A stretch of DNA of 64,000 nt. Source: Paraburkholderia adhaesiva (GTDB taxonomy: Bacteria > Pseudomonadota > Gammaproteobacteria > Burkholderiales > Burkholderiaceae). A program made the position numbers and the translations under genes. Below, piece after piece: positions 46,362 through 54,597 of this stretch; the stretch's first letter is position 1, and the number at the start of each line of letters is the position of its first letter. The stretch spans positions 2,270,501 through 2,334,500 of the forward strand of contig NZ_JAJEJQ010000001.1 in the NCBI RefSeq assembly GCF_021390575.1, written 5' to 3'. The notes under the pieces are model-generated. The model made no database searches. It was not told where the DNA came from and saw nothing but the letters and a program-made list of their open reading frames with translations.

Positions 46362-47926
46362 CACGCATCTATGTCCCCTGCGACTCGTCTGCGCTCGCAC
46401 TCGGCGCCGACGCCATCGCGCAAGCCATCGAGCGCGAAGCCGCCGCGCGCGGAATCCAGATCGATCTCGTGCGCAATGGCTCACGCGGGCTGCTCTATCT
46501 CGAACCGCTGATCGAAGTGGAGACGGATGAAGGCCGCGTCGGCTACGCCAACGTCGAGCCCGAAGAAGTCGGCGCGCTCTTCGACGCAGGTTTTGTGCAA
46601 GGCGCGCAGCACGCGCGCAGCGTCGGGCTCGTCGAACAGATTCCGTATCTGCGTAAGCAGCAGCGCCTCACGTTCGCGCGCATCGGCATCACCGACCCGC
46701 TCTCGACCGACGACTACGTCGCCCACGGCGGCCTCGAAGGACTGAAAAACGCACTTGCAATGACGGGCGCCGCCGTCTGCGACGCACTGATCGAATCGGG
46801 TCTGCGCGGACGCGGCGGCGCTGCGTTCCCGGCGGGCATCAAGTGGCGCACGGTCGCCAACGCGCAGGCCAACCAGAAGTACATCGTCTGCAATGCCGAC
46901 GAAGGCGACTCGGGCACCTTCTCCGACCGGCTCGTCATGGAAAGCGATCCGTACGTGCTGATCGAAGGCATGACGATCGCGGGTATCGCGGTTGGCGCGA
47001 CGGTCGGCCATATCTATGTGCGCAGCGAGTATCCGCATTCGATCGCAGCACTCGAAGAAGCCATCCGCCGCGCGCGCGTTGCAGGTTGGCTCGGCGATAA
47101 CGTGCTCGGCAGCGGTAAAAAGTTCGACCTCTTCGTCGCAAAGGGCGCGGGCGCCTATGTGTGCGGCGAAGAAACCGCGTTGCTCGAATCGCTCGAAGGC
47201 AAGCGCGGCATCGTGCGTGCGAAGCCGCCGCTGCCCGCACTCGCCGGCCTGTATGGCAAGCCGACGGTCATCAACAACGTCATCACGCTCGCCACGGTGC
47301 CGATCATCTTCGCGAAGGGCGCCGCGTTCTACAAGGACTTCGGCATGGGCCGCTCGCGTGGCACGCTGCCGTTCCAGCTCGCGGGCAACATCGCACGCGG
47401 CGGGCTCGTCGAACTGGCGTTCGGTGTGACGCTGCGCGAACTGATGTTCGACTACGGCGGCGGCACCGCAAGCGGTCGCGCTGCGCGCGCCGTGCAGGTC
47501 GGCGGCCCGCTCGGCACCTATCTGCCCGAAAGCCAGTGGGACATTCCGATGGACTACGAAGCGTATGCAGCCGTCGGCGCAGTGGTTGGCCACGGCGGGC
47601 TCGTCGTCCACGACGACACCTCCGATCTCGCCGGACTCGCGCAATACGCGATGGAGTTCTGCGCACTCGAATCGTGCGGCAAGTGCACGCCGTGCCGCAT
47701 CGGCTCGACGCGCGGCGTCGAAGTGATCGCGAAGATCCGCAACGGAGACACATCGGAGAAACAGGTCACGCTGCTGCGCGATCTGTGCGACACGATGGTG
47801 TCCGGCTCGCTCTGCGCGATGGGCGGCATGACGCCCTACCCGGTGCTCTCGGCACTGAACCATTTCCCCGAAGATTTCGGTCTCGAACCCGCAGCACAAC
47901 CCGCCGCCCCCGCGGCGGCCGCCTGA
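46358..47926 (+). CDS. fdsB: NAD-dependent formate dehydrogenase beta subunit
   Basis: 522 aa, with AAGGAGGTCGC before the ATG. The N-terminal ~120 residues are a thioredoxin-like domain; residues 140-520 are a NuoF homologue. FMN/NADH-site motifs are GLRGRGGAAFPAGIKWRTVA, CNADEGDSGTFSDR and GAYVCGEETALLESLEGKRG. The [4Fe-4S] site is ESCGKCTPCRIGSTRGVEV plus a later Cys (SLCAMGGMTP). It transfers electrons to NAD+. The C-terminus ends in an Ala/Pro run. Co-translated with fdsG, and fdsA follows 13 bases later. Confidence 0.96.
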   Translation: MTRIYVPCDSSALALGADAIAQAIEREAAARGIQIDLVRNGSRGLLYLEPLIEVETDEGRVGYANVEPEEVGALFDAGFVQGAQHARSVGLVEQIPYLRKQQRLTFARIGITDPLSTDDYVAHGGLEGLKNALAMTGAAVCDALIESGLRGRGGAAFPAGIKWRTVANAQANQKYIVCNADEGDSGTFSDRLVMESDPYVLIEGMTIAGIAVGATVGHIYVRSEYPHSIAALEEAIRRARVAGWLGDNVLGSGKKFDLFVAKGAGAYVCGEETALLESLEGKRGIVRAKPPLPALAGLYGKPTVINNVITLATVPIIFAKGAAFYKDFGMGRSRGTLPFQLAGNIARGGLVELAFGVTLRELMFDYGGGTASGRAARAVQVGGPLGTYLPESQWDIPMDYEAYAAVGAVVGHGGLVVHDDTSDLAGLAQYAMEFCALESCGKCTPCRIGSTRGVEVIAKIRNGDTSEKQVTLLRDLCDTMVSGSLCAMGGMTPYPVLSALNHFPEDFGLEPAAQPAAPAAAA

Positions 47927-47939
47927 ACGAGGAGCCAGC

Positions 47940-50879
47940 ATGTCCGACACGCTCATGTCCAAAGCCGGTTGCGGCTCCGGCAATTGCAGTTGCAAGTCGC
48001 AGGCGATGAAGCAACGCGATCCGTTCGACGACACCGACTACGGCACGCCCCTGCGCCATTCCGACGTCGACGTCACGCTCGAAATCGACGGCCAGTCCGT
48101 GACGGTGCCTGCGGGCACGTCCGTGATGCGCGCCTCGATCGAAGCGGGCATCAATGTGCCGAAGCTCTGCGCCACCGATTCGCTCGAACCGTTCGGCTCG
48201 TGCCGTCTGTGTCTCGTCGAGATCGAGGGACGTAGGGGCTACCCGGCCTCGTGCACGACGCCCGTTGAAGCAGGCATGAAAGTCCGCACGCAGACCAACC
48301 GCCTCCAGGATCTGCGCCGCAACGTGATGGAGCTGTACATCTCCGATCACCCGCTCGACTGCCTCACCTGTCCCGCCAACGGCGACTGCGAGCTGCAGGA
48401 CATGGCGGGCGTCACGGGCCTGCGCGAAGTGCGCTACGGCTTCGAGGGCGCCAACCACCTCAAGGACAAGAAGGACGAGTCGAATCCGTACTTCACCTAC
48501 GATCCGTCGAAGTGCATTGTCTGCAATCGCTGCGTGCGGGCCTGTGAGGAAACGCAAGGCACCTTCGCGCTAACCATCGCGGGACGCGGTTTCGAATCGC
48601 GCGTCGCGGCAGGCATGAGCGAGCCGTTCATGGAATCGGAATGCGTGTCGTGCGGCGCGTGCGTCGCTGCATGCCCGACCGCAACGCTGCAGGAAAAAAG
48701 CGTCGTGATGCTCGGTCAGGCCGAACACTCGGTCGTGACGACCTGTGCCTATTGCGGCGTGGGCTGCTCGTTCAAGGCCGAGATGAAGGGCAACCAGGTC
48801 GTGCGCATGGTGCCGCACAAGAACGGCCAGGCGAACGAGGGGCATGCTTGCGTGAAGGGCCGCTTCGCGTGGGGTTACGCGACGCACAAGGACCGCATCA
48901 AGAAGCCGATGATCCGCGCGAAGATCACCGATCCGTGGCGCGAAGTGAGCTGGGACGAAGCGATCAGCTACGCCGCGAGCGAGTTCCGCCGCATCCAGGA
49001 CAAATATGGCCGCGATTCGATCGGCGGCATCACGTCGTCGCGCTGCACGAACGAGGAAACGTATCTCGTGCAGAAGCTTGTGCGTGCCGCGTTCGGCAAC
49101 AACAACGTCGATACCTGCGCACGCGTCTGCCACTCGCCCACGGGCTACGGCCTGAAGACGACGCTCGGTGAATCGGCGGGCACGCAGACGTTCGCGTCGG
49201 TCGATCACTCCGACGTCATCATGGTGATCGGCGCCAATCCCACCGACGGCCATCCGGTCTTCGGCTCGCGCCTGAAGCGCCGCGTGCGCGAGGGCGCCAA
49301 GCTGATCGTCGTGGATCCGCGCCGCATCGATATCGTCGATACCGCGCACGTCAAGGCCGAGCATCACCTGCAACTGCGCCCCGGCACGAACGTCGCGATG
49401 GTCAATGCGCTCGCGCACGTGATCGTCACCGAAGGTCTGCTGAACGAAGCTTTCATCGCCGAGCGTTGCGAGACGCGCGCGTTTGGTCAATGGCGCGATT
49501 TCGTGTCGCTGCCGGAGAATTCGCCCGAAGCCAGCGAAGCGGTCACCGGCGTACCCGCACAAAGCGTTCGCGAAGCCGCACGTCTCTACGCGAAGGGCGG
49601 CAATGCCGCGATCTACTACGGCCTCGGCGTCACGGAGCACGCACAAGGCTCGACGATGGTGATGGGCATCGCGAACCTCGCGATGGCGACGGGCAACATC
49701 GGACGTGAAGGCGTCGGCGTGAATCCGCTGCGCGGCCAGAACAACGTCCAGGGCTCGTGCGACATGGGTTCGTTCCCGCATGAGCTGCCGGGCTATCGCC
49801 ACGTCGGCGACACCACGACGCGCACGCTTTTCGAGGACGCCTGGAACGTCGCGCTGCAGGCCGAGCCGGGCCTGCGCATCCCGAACATGTTCGAGGCTGC
49901 GCTCGACGGCTCCTTCATGGGCCTCTACTGCCAGGGCGAAGACATCGTCCAGTCCGATCCGAACACGCAGCACGTGTCGGCCGCACTGTCGTCGATGGAA
50001 TGCATCGTCGTGCAGGACATCTTCCTGAACGAAACCGCGAAGTATGCGCACGTCCTGCTGCCGGGCTCGTCGTTCCTCGAAAAGGACGGCACGTTCACGA
50101 ACGCCGAGCGCCGCATCTCGCGCGTTCGCAAGGTGATGCCGCCGATCGCCGGTTACGCCGACTGGGAAGTCACGATCCTGCTCTCTCGCGCGCTCGGCTA
50201 CGAGATGGACTACACGCATCCTTCGCAGATCATGGACGAGATCGCACGCCTCACGCCGACGTTCCATGGCGTCTCGTACCAGCGTATCGACGAACTCGGC
50301 AGCATCCAGTGGCCCTGCAATGAAGAAGCACCCGACGGCACGCCGATCATGCACATCGATGAGTTCGTGCGCGGCAAGGGCAAGTTCGTGATCACGAAGT
50401 TCATCGCGACGCCGGAGAAGGTCACGCGCCGCTATCCGCTGCTGCTCACGACAGGCCGCATCCTCTCGCAGTACAACGTGGGCGCGCAGACGCGCCGCAC
50501 CGACAACTCGCGCTGGCACGAAGAGGACCGGCTCGAAATCCATCCGGTCGACGCCGAGGATCGCGGCATCCGCGACGGCGACTGGGTCGGCATCGAGTCG
50601 CGCGCGGGGCACACCGTGTTGCGTGCGAAGGTCAGCACGCGCATGCAGCCGGGCGTGGTCTACACGACGTTCCACTTCCCCGAATCGGGCGCGAACGTCA
50701 TCACGACCGAATCGTCCGACTGGGCCACCAACTGCCCCGAGTACAAGGTGACCGCGGTGCAGGTGAACCACGTCCAGCAGCCTTCCGAATGGCAACGCGA
50801 GTACTCGCGCTTCAACGCCGAGCAGCTCGACCTGCATCGCAGGCGCGAGGGCGAGGCCGTCACGACTTCAGGGAAATGA
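47940..50879 (+). CDS. fdsA: NAD-dependent formate dehydrogenase alpha subunit (molybdenum catalytic subunit)
   Basis: 979 aa. N-terminal NuoG-like part: a [2Fe-2S] domain (CATDSLEPFGSCRLCLVEI), the His-Cys3 cluster (HPLDCLTCPANGDCELQDM), and two ferredoxin-like [4Fe-4S] sites (CIVCNRCVRACEE, CVSCGACVAACP). Then the MopB domain with its own [4Fe-4S] site (CAYCGVGC). The molybdenum ligand is Cys397 followed by His398 (RVCHSPTGYG), in place of the Sec of E. coli FdhF. The bis-MGD-binding C-terminal barrel contains LTTGRILSQYNVGAQTRRT. It oxidises formate to CO2 in the cytosol. Four bases separate its stop from fdsD; no fdsC lies between them, unlike the fdsGBACD order known from Cupriavidus. 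Confidence 0.97.
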   Translation: MSDTLMSKAGCGSGNCSCKSQAMKQRDPFDDTDYGTPLRHSDVDVTLEIDGQSVTVPAGTSVMRASIEAGINVPKLCATDSLEPFGSCRLCLVEIEGRRGYPASCTTPVEAGMKVRTQTNRLQDLRRNVMELYISDHPLDCLTCPANGDCELQDMAGVTGLREVRYGFEGANHLKDKKDESNPYFTYDPSKCIVCNRCVRACEETQGTFALTIAGRGFESRVAAGMSEPFMESECVSCGACVAACPTATLQEKSVVMLGQAEHSVVTTCAYCGVGCSFKAEMKGNQVVRMVPHKNGQANEGHACVKGRFAWGYATHKDRIKKPMIRAKITDPWREVSWDEAISYAASEFRRIQDKYGRDSIGGITSSRCTNEETYLVQKLVRAAFGNNNVDTCARVCHSPTGYGLKTTLGESAGTQTFASVDHSDVIMVIGANPTDGHPVFGSRLKRRVREGAKLIVVDPRRIDIVDTAHVKAEHHLQLRPGTNVAMVNALAHVIVTEGLLNEAFIAERCETRAFGQWRDFVSLPENSPEASEAVTGVPAQSVREAARLYAKGGNAAIYYGLGVTEHAQGSTMVMGIANLAMATGNIGREGVGVNPLRGQNNVQGSCDMGSFPHELPGYRHVGDTTTRTLFEDAWNVALQAEPGLRIPNMFEAALDGSFMGLYCQGEDIVQSDPNTQHVSAALSSMECIVVQDIFLNETAKYAHVLLPGSSFLEKDGTFTNAERRISRVRKVMPPIAGYADWEVTILLSRALGYEMDYTHPSQIMDEIARLTPTFHGVSYQRIDELGSIQWPCNEEAPDGTPIMHIDEFVRGKGKFVITKFIATPEKVTRRYPLLLTTGRILSQYNVGAQTRRTDNSRWHEEDRLEIHPVDAEDRGIRDGDWVGIESRAGHTVLRAKVSTRMQPGVVYTTFHFPESGANVITTESSDWATNCPEYKVTAVQVNHVQQPSEWQREYSRFNAEQLDLHRRREGEAVTTSGK

Positions 50880-50883
50880 TGCG

Positions 50884-51123
50884 ATGAAAGCAGACCATTT
50901 GATCGAAATGGCCAACCAGATCGGGATGTTCTTCGACTCGCTGCCCGATCGCGACGAAGCGCTCTTCGATATCGCCGAACACATCCGCCGCTTCTGGGAG
51001 CCGCGCATGCGGCGCGTGTTGCTCGCCGAACTCGACAGCGGCGCCGAGGCGGGTTTCACCGAGATCGTGTTGGCCGCGCTGGTCAAGCATCGCGAGTCAC
51101 TGGTGCCCGCCGTGGCAGCCTGA
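50884..51123 (+). CDS. fdsD: Formate dehydrogenase delta subunit
   Basis: 79 aa. The small FdsD family is recognisable by LIEMANQIGMFFDSLPDRDE and IAEHIRRFWEPRMRRVLLAE. In Cupriavidus and Rhodobacter the delta subunit is needed for, or stabilises, the active complex and cofactor insertion. Here it follows fdsA after four bases. It is the last gene of the operon and is followed by a strong terminator. Confidence 0.93.
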   Translation: MKADHLIEMANQIGMFFDSLPDRDEALFDIAEHIRRFWEPRMRRVLLAELDSGAEAGFTEIVLAALVKHRESLVPAVAA

Positions 51124-51137
51124 GCGCGCGCACCTAT

Positions 51138-51180
51138 AACGCGGAACAGCGCACGCGGTCAGTGCGCGGTTCCGCGTTTT
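51138..51180. terminator. Terminator of the fds operon
   Basis: A two-part stem (outer AACGCGGAA / TTCCGCGTT, inner GCGCAC / GTGCGC, loop GCGGTCA) is followed by TTTTTGCG. The outer arms may also stop the convergent FAD-oxidase transcript. Confidence 0.82.
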
Positions 51181-51196
51181 TGCGTTTCACGCAACG

Positions 51197-52888
51197 TCAA
51201 TCGGCACTTGCCTGCGGAAAGCCGTTCGCCGCGAACCAGGACTCGCAAAGGCGCAACACGGCGTTCAAATCGGACGATGGGCGGCCACGCGCGCAGAGAT
51301 ATCCATCGGGTCGCACGAGATAGAACGCGGGACGCGTCCGCCCGTACGCTTCGCTCAGCGACGACGCGCCCTCGCCTACGGGCGTCGTCTCACCGGCCGG
51401 CGCGTCGCTCAGCCACCATACGCGCAGCGCCTGCGACAAGATCCGCTCGATCGCTTGCACGAAATGCGCGAGAGCATCGGCTTCGCGCGCGGCGTTGCCG
51501 TTATCGGCCGCGCGGGCGACGTCCTCATCCACGAGTAGAAACAGCGAGAAGCTCGCCGGATCGTGCAGGTCGAAGATGCGGCCTGTGCCGGGCGCCTGCC
51601 CGAAGGGTCCATCGACTACGCGCGCGAGAGCATCGGGCGCGCGATCGCCCGCACGCGGACCGCCGTCGACCACACGTTCGAGCGTGAGCGGGCTGCGACG
51701 GTACTGGATCGACAGCTCGCTCAGTGCCTCGCGCGCAGCGTCGCGCAGTGGGCCAAGCGCCGCGAGGGCCGGCATCACGCGCTCGCGCAACAGCTTCATC
51801 GGGCCGTGGTCGGCTTCGACGAGTTGCGTCATGAAGCTCGTCTGCTGCAGGACGTTGCGCTCGATCGGATAGCGTTCGCCATGATAGGTGTCGAGCAGAC
51901 GATCGGGCGCACCACCCGCGATCACGCGTGCGAGCTTCCAGCCCAGATTAAACGCCTCCTGAATGCCCGTGTTCATCCCCTGTGCGCCTGCCGGGCTGTG
52001 CACATGCGCGGCGTCGCCGGCGAAGAACACACGCTCCATGCGCAGCTCGCGCACCATGCGGCTGTTCACGCTGAAGTACGACGACCAGGTCATGTCCGAG
52101 ACCTCGACCGGATGGTGTACGCGGTGCTCGATGATCTCGCGGCATTCGTCGAGCGTCGGTAGCGCAACCGCCCCTTCAGGCGCCGTGGGCAGCACGGCCT
52201 TGTGATCGGCCATCAATCGCCAGCGCCCATTGCCGAACGGAAGCAACACGACAAGCCCTTCTCCGGACGCGAAGACGTGAAATTCATCATCGGGCCAGGG
52301 CGCGTCCGCGATGACATCGGCAAGCAGGAACGACTGCGCGAGGGTATCGCCGTCGAACTGCATCGCGAGCTTGCGCCGTATCGTGCTATGCGCACCGTCC
52401 GCCGCAATGAGGTATGAACTGCGGATCGATTCGATTCGCCCATCGGCGCGACGCACTTCGGCGCTTACCCCCGCCGATCCCTGCGTGAATTCCAGCAACT
52501 CGCTACCGCGTTCGATCTCGACACCGAGCGTCGCGAGATGGTCTGTGAGAATGCGTTCGGTGACGGTCTGGTCGAGAAACAGCAGATACGGGTAACGCGT
52601 GAGGAGCGGATCAAAGTCGAGTCGCGCGCGGCGTTGCCCGTTCGAATAGAGGTTCGCGACGTGAGCACGGTGACCGAGTTCGAGAAAGGGCTCGACGATG
52701 CGGTGCTGTTCGAAGAGTTCGAGCGTTCGCGCCTGAATGCCGATGGCGCGCGTATGACGCCCGGGCTCGGGCGCGCGATCGATCAGGCGGACCGGAATGC
52801 GCGCACGGGCGAGACTCATCGCAGCAGCGAGACCCGTCGGTCCTGCACCGACGATGAGCACGGACGACAAGGGAGAAACCACGGTCAT
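51197..52888 (-). CDS. FAD-dependent monooxygenase, phenol hydroxylase/TfdB type
   Basis: 563 aa from the ATG at 52888, with GGAGGT upstream; an ATG four codons before it has no ribosome binding site. N-terminal FAD motif VLIVGAGPTGLAAAMSLARA (residues about 11-30), the DG fingerprint SSYLIAADGAHSTIRRKLAM, and the late FAD motif VFFAGDAAHVHSPAGAQGMN. These are the marks of flavin aromatic hydroxylases (PheA, TfdB, MhpA). The C-terminal ~180 residues form a thioredoxin-like domain with a Cys (YLCARGRP). The substrate is unknown, and no ring-cleavage genes are nearby. Confidence 0.88.
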   Translation of the reverse strand: MTVVSPLSSVLIVGAGPTGLAAAMSLARARIPVRLIDRAPEPGRHTRAIGIQARTLELFEQHRIVEPFLELGHRAHVANLYSNGQRRARLDFDPLLTRYPYLLFLDQTVTERILTDHLATLGVEIERGSELLEFTQGSAGVSAEVRRADGRIESIRSSYLIAADGAHSTIRRKLAMQFDGDTLAQSFLLADVIADAPWPDDEFHVFASGEGLVVLLPFGNGRWRLMADHKAVLPTAPEGAVALPTLDECREIIEHRVHHPVEVSDMTWSSYFSVNSRMVRELRMERVFFAGDAAHVHSPAGAQGMNTGIQEAFNLGWKLARVIAGGAPDRLLDTYHGERYPIERNVLQQTSFMTQLVEADHGPMKLLRERVMPALAALGPLRDAAREALSELSIQYRRSPLTLERVVDGGPRAGDRAPDALARVVDGPFGQAPGTGRIFDLHDPASFSLFLLVDEDVARAADNGNAAREADALAHFVQAIERILSQALRVWWLSDAPAGETTPVGEGASSLSEAYGRTRPAFYLVRPDGYLCARGRPSSDLNAVLRLCESWFAANGFPQASAD

Positions 52889-52979
52889 GCAGACCTCCAT
52901 GCGGTCAACATGACCTGTAGTGTACGCCCGCCACCCTCGCCCCCGGCGCGGCGGCGCATCAAACGAAGAGGCACCGGAA

Positions 52980-54137
52980 TCAGTGCGGATGCGGCGGCAC
53001 GTCGAGCGCGCAGCGATGCGCGCTCGTGCCCAGATCGACCTGCAGCGTGACGTGCTTCATGCTGTAGCGCGTGCAGAGCGCGTGGACGATGCCGTCGAGG
53101 ACGTCGTCGCCGGGATGGCCGGCCGGCATCACGAGGTGAGCGCTCAGCGCGTTGCCCGTGGTCGAGAGCGGCCAGATGTGCAGATCGTGTACGTCCGTCA
53201 CACCGTCCTGCGCCGCGAGAAAGCCACGGATGCGCTCCATGTCGACGCCCTGCGGCACCGCCGCGAGCGCGAGCCGCACCGACTCGCGCAACAGGCCCCA
53301 GGTCCCGTAGACGATCACGAGGACGACGACGATGCTCATCATGGGATCGACCCAGCTCCAGCCGGTCGCGAGGATCACGAGTCCGCTGATGGCGACCGCA
53401 GCCGACACGCCCGCATCCGAGGCCATGTGCAGGAAGGCGCCACGGATGTTGAGATCGTCCTTCTGGCCGCGCATGAAGAGCCATGCCGAGAAGCCGTTCA
53501 CCACCATGCCGATCGTCGCGACGATGAAAACGTCGAGGCCCGCAACCGGCGCGGGCGAAACGAGCCGGCTGATCGCCTGCGCGATGATCGCGCCACAGGC
53601 GATCAGCAGCAGCGCTGCATTCGCGAGCGATGCGAGGATCGACGAATTGCCGAAGCCGAACGTGTAGCGCCCCGAAGGCCTGCGCGTGACGAGCGACGCA
53701 GCGCCCCAGGCGAGCAGCAGGCCGAGGACGTCGGAGAGATTGTGGCCCGCGTCGGCAAGCAGCGCAGTTGAATGCGCGATCACGCCGTAGATCGTCTGCG
53801 TGACGACGATCACGACGTTCAGCACGACGGCCAGCGCGAAAGCACGGCTATGTCCGACGACGGGAGCGTGGTGGTGATGGTGCCCATGACTGTGGCTGTG
53901 GCTGTGGTCGTGTGCGTGACTGGCATGTTCGTCGTGGCCATGCGCGTGGTCTGCTTCATGCGCATGCGCGTGCTCACCGAGGTGCTCGTGAGCATCCCCG
54001 TGACACACGCGCTCGCCATCACGCCCTTCGCCCGCAGACGCCGCCAGCGAGCCGCTGTCTTCGTCTTCGAGCCACGTCGGCGCGTGCTCGTCCTCGCGCT
54101 CCTCGGCGGCGCCCTTCTGCCTGCGCTGCTCGTCCAT
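52980..54137 (-). CDS. Cation diffusion facilitator (zinc/cobalt/cadmium exporter)
   Basis: 385 aa from the ATG at 54137, which shares one base with the stop of the ArsR gene (TGATG), so the two are translationally coupled. The first 45 residues are charged and low-complexity; residues about 46-95 are a His-rich tract (many HAH, HSH, HDH units, then HGHHHHH) that should bind metal in the cytosol. Six membrane helices follow. The Zn site is made by two HxxxD motifs, HNLSD in helix 2 and HMASD in helix 5, the zinc-type pattern. The C-terminal ferredoxin-like domain has TDVHDLHIWPLST. It belongs to the CzcD/ZitB branch. Confidence 0.93.
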   Translation of the reverse strand: MDEQRRQKGAAEEREDEHAPTWLEDEDSGSLAASAGEGRDGERVCHGDAHEHLGEHAHAHEADHAHGHDEHASHAHDHSHSHSHGHHHHHAPVVGHSRAFALAVVLNVVIVVTQTIYGVIAHSTALLADAGHNLSDVLGLLLAWGAASLVTRRPSGRYTFGFGNSSILASLANAALLLIACGAIIAQAISRLVSPAPVAGLDVFIVATIGMVVNGFSAWLFMRGQKDDLNIRGAFLHMASDAGVSAAVAISGLVILATGWSWVDPMMSIVVVLVIVYGTWGLLRESVRLALAAVPQGVDMERIRGFLAAQDGVTDVHDLHIWPLSTTGNALSAHLVMPAGHPGDDVLDGIVHALCTRYSMKHVTLQVDLGTSAHRCALDVPPHPH

Positions 54138-54478
54138 CACGCGTGCTCCTGCCAATCCACAACCGACTCCGCCACAGGTTCCGCGACGTGCTCGAGCATA
54201 CCCGCGAGCATCGCGCTGATGTGCGCGTCAGCGGCGGCGTAGAACACCTGCTTGCCCTCGCGTTCCGAGCGCACGATGCGCGCGGCGCGCAACAACCGCA
54301 GATGGTGGCTGACGAGCGACGGCGAAAGCCCGAGCGCATCCGCGATCGCGCCTACGGCGCTCCGCTCGCGCACGCAGGCAAGCACGATGCGCAGACGCGT
54401 GGGGTCGCCGAGCAGGCGAAACAGGTCAGCGAGCGGTGTCACGCGCTCGTCGTCGAAAACCGGGGCCATGAACTTCAT
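54137..54478 (-). CDS. ArsR/SmtB-family zinc sensor
   Basis: 113 aa from the ATG at 54478; an ATG at 54469 is equally possible, while a TTG at 54502 lies inside the operator and is unlikely. The winged helix-turn-helix is LADLFRLLGDPTRLRIVLA and LGLSPSLVSHHLRLLRAARI. The last helix carries the metal site DAHISAMLAGMLEHVAE, which is D-x-H-x10-H-x2-E, the alpha-5 site of SmtB-type zinc sensors (CzrA has H at the last place). The alpha-3 CxC of cadmium/lead sensors is absent. It should repress itself and the CDF exporter until zinc rises. A matching operator lies directly upstream. Confidence 0.93.
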   Translation of the reverse strand: MKFMAPVFDDERVTPLADLFRLLGDPTRLRIVLACVRERSAVGAIADALGLSPSLVSHHLRLLRAARIVRSEREGKQVFYAAADAHISAMLAGMLEHVAEPVAESVVDWQEHA

Positions 54479-54481
54479 CCA

Positions 54482-54507
54482 AACATGTGAATACCTGTTC
54501 AAATGTT
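54482..54507. promoter_or_regulatory. SmtB/CzrA-type operator
   Basis: An imperfect palindrome with the core TGAATACCTGTTCA (54488-54501), extended to AACATGTGAA...TTCAAATGTT, is the 12-2-12 type bound by ArsR-family zinc sensors. It lies at the 5' end of the ArsR gene, overlapping any start upstream of 54478. Confidence 0.8.
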
Positions 54508-54597
54508 AATTCGGTGGCATTTTGGCGTCAAGCTCCGGGGCCCCTCTCCCGAGTATGGGAAAATGCGTGCTTTGCATTTTGTTTTGCCCATTCGGTC

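Noticed and set aside
48570..50837. A 755-codon minus-strand frame opposite fdsA
   Set aside because: Antisense shadow of a well-supported catalytic subunit.
53860..53970. A simple-sequence repeat of GTG/GTGGC type in the CDF gene
   Set aside because: It is the DNA of the His-rich N-terminus of the exporter, read on the other strand, and not an independent repeat element.
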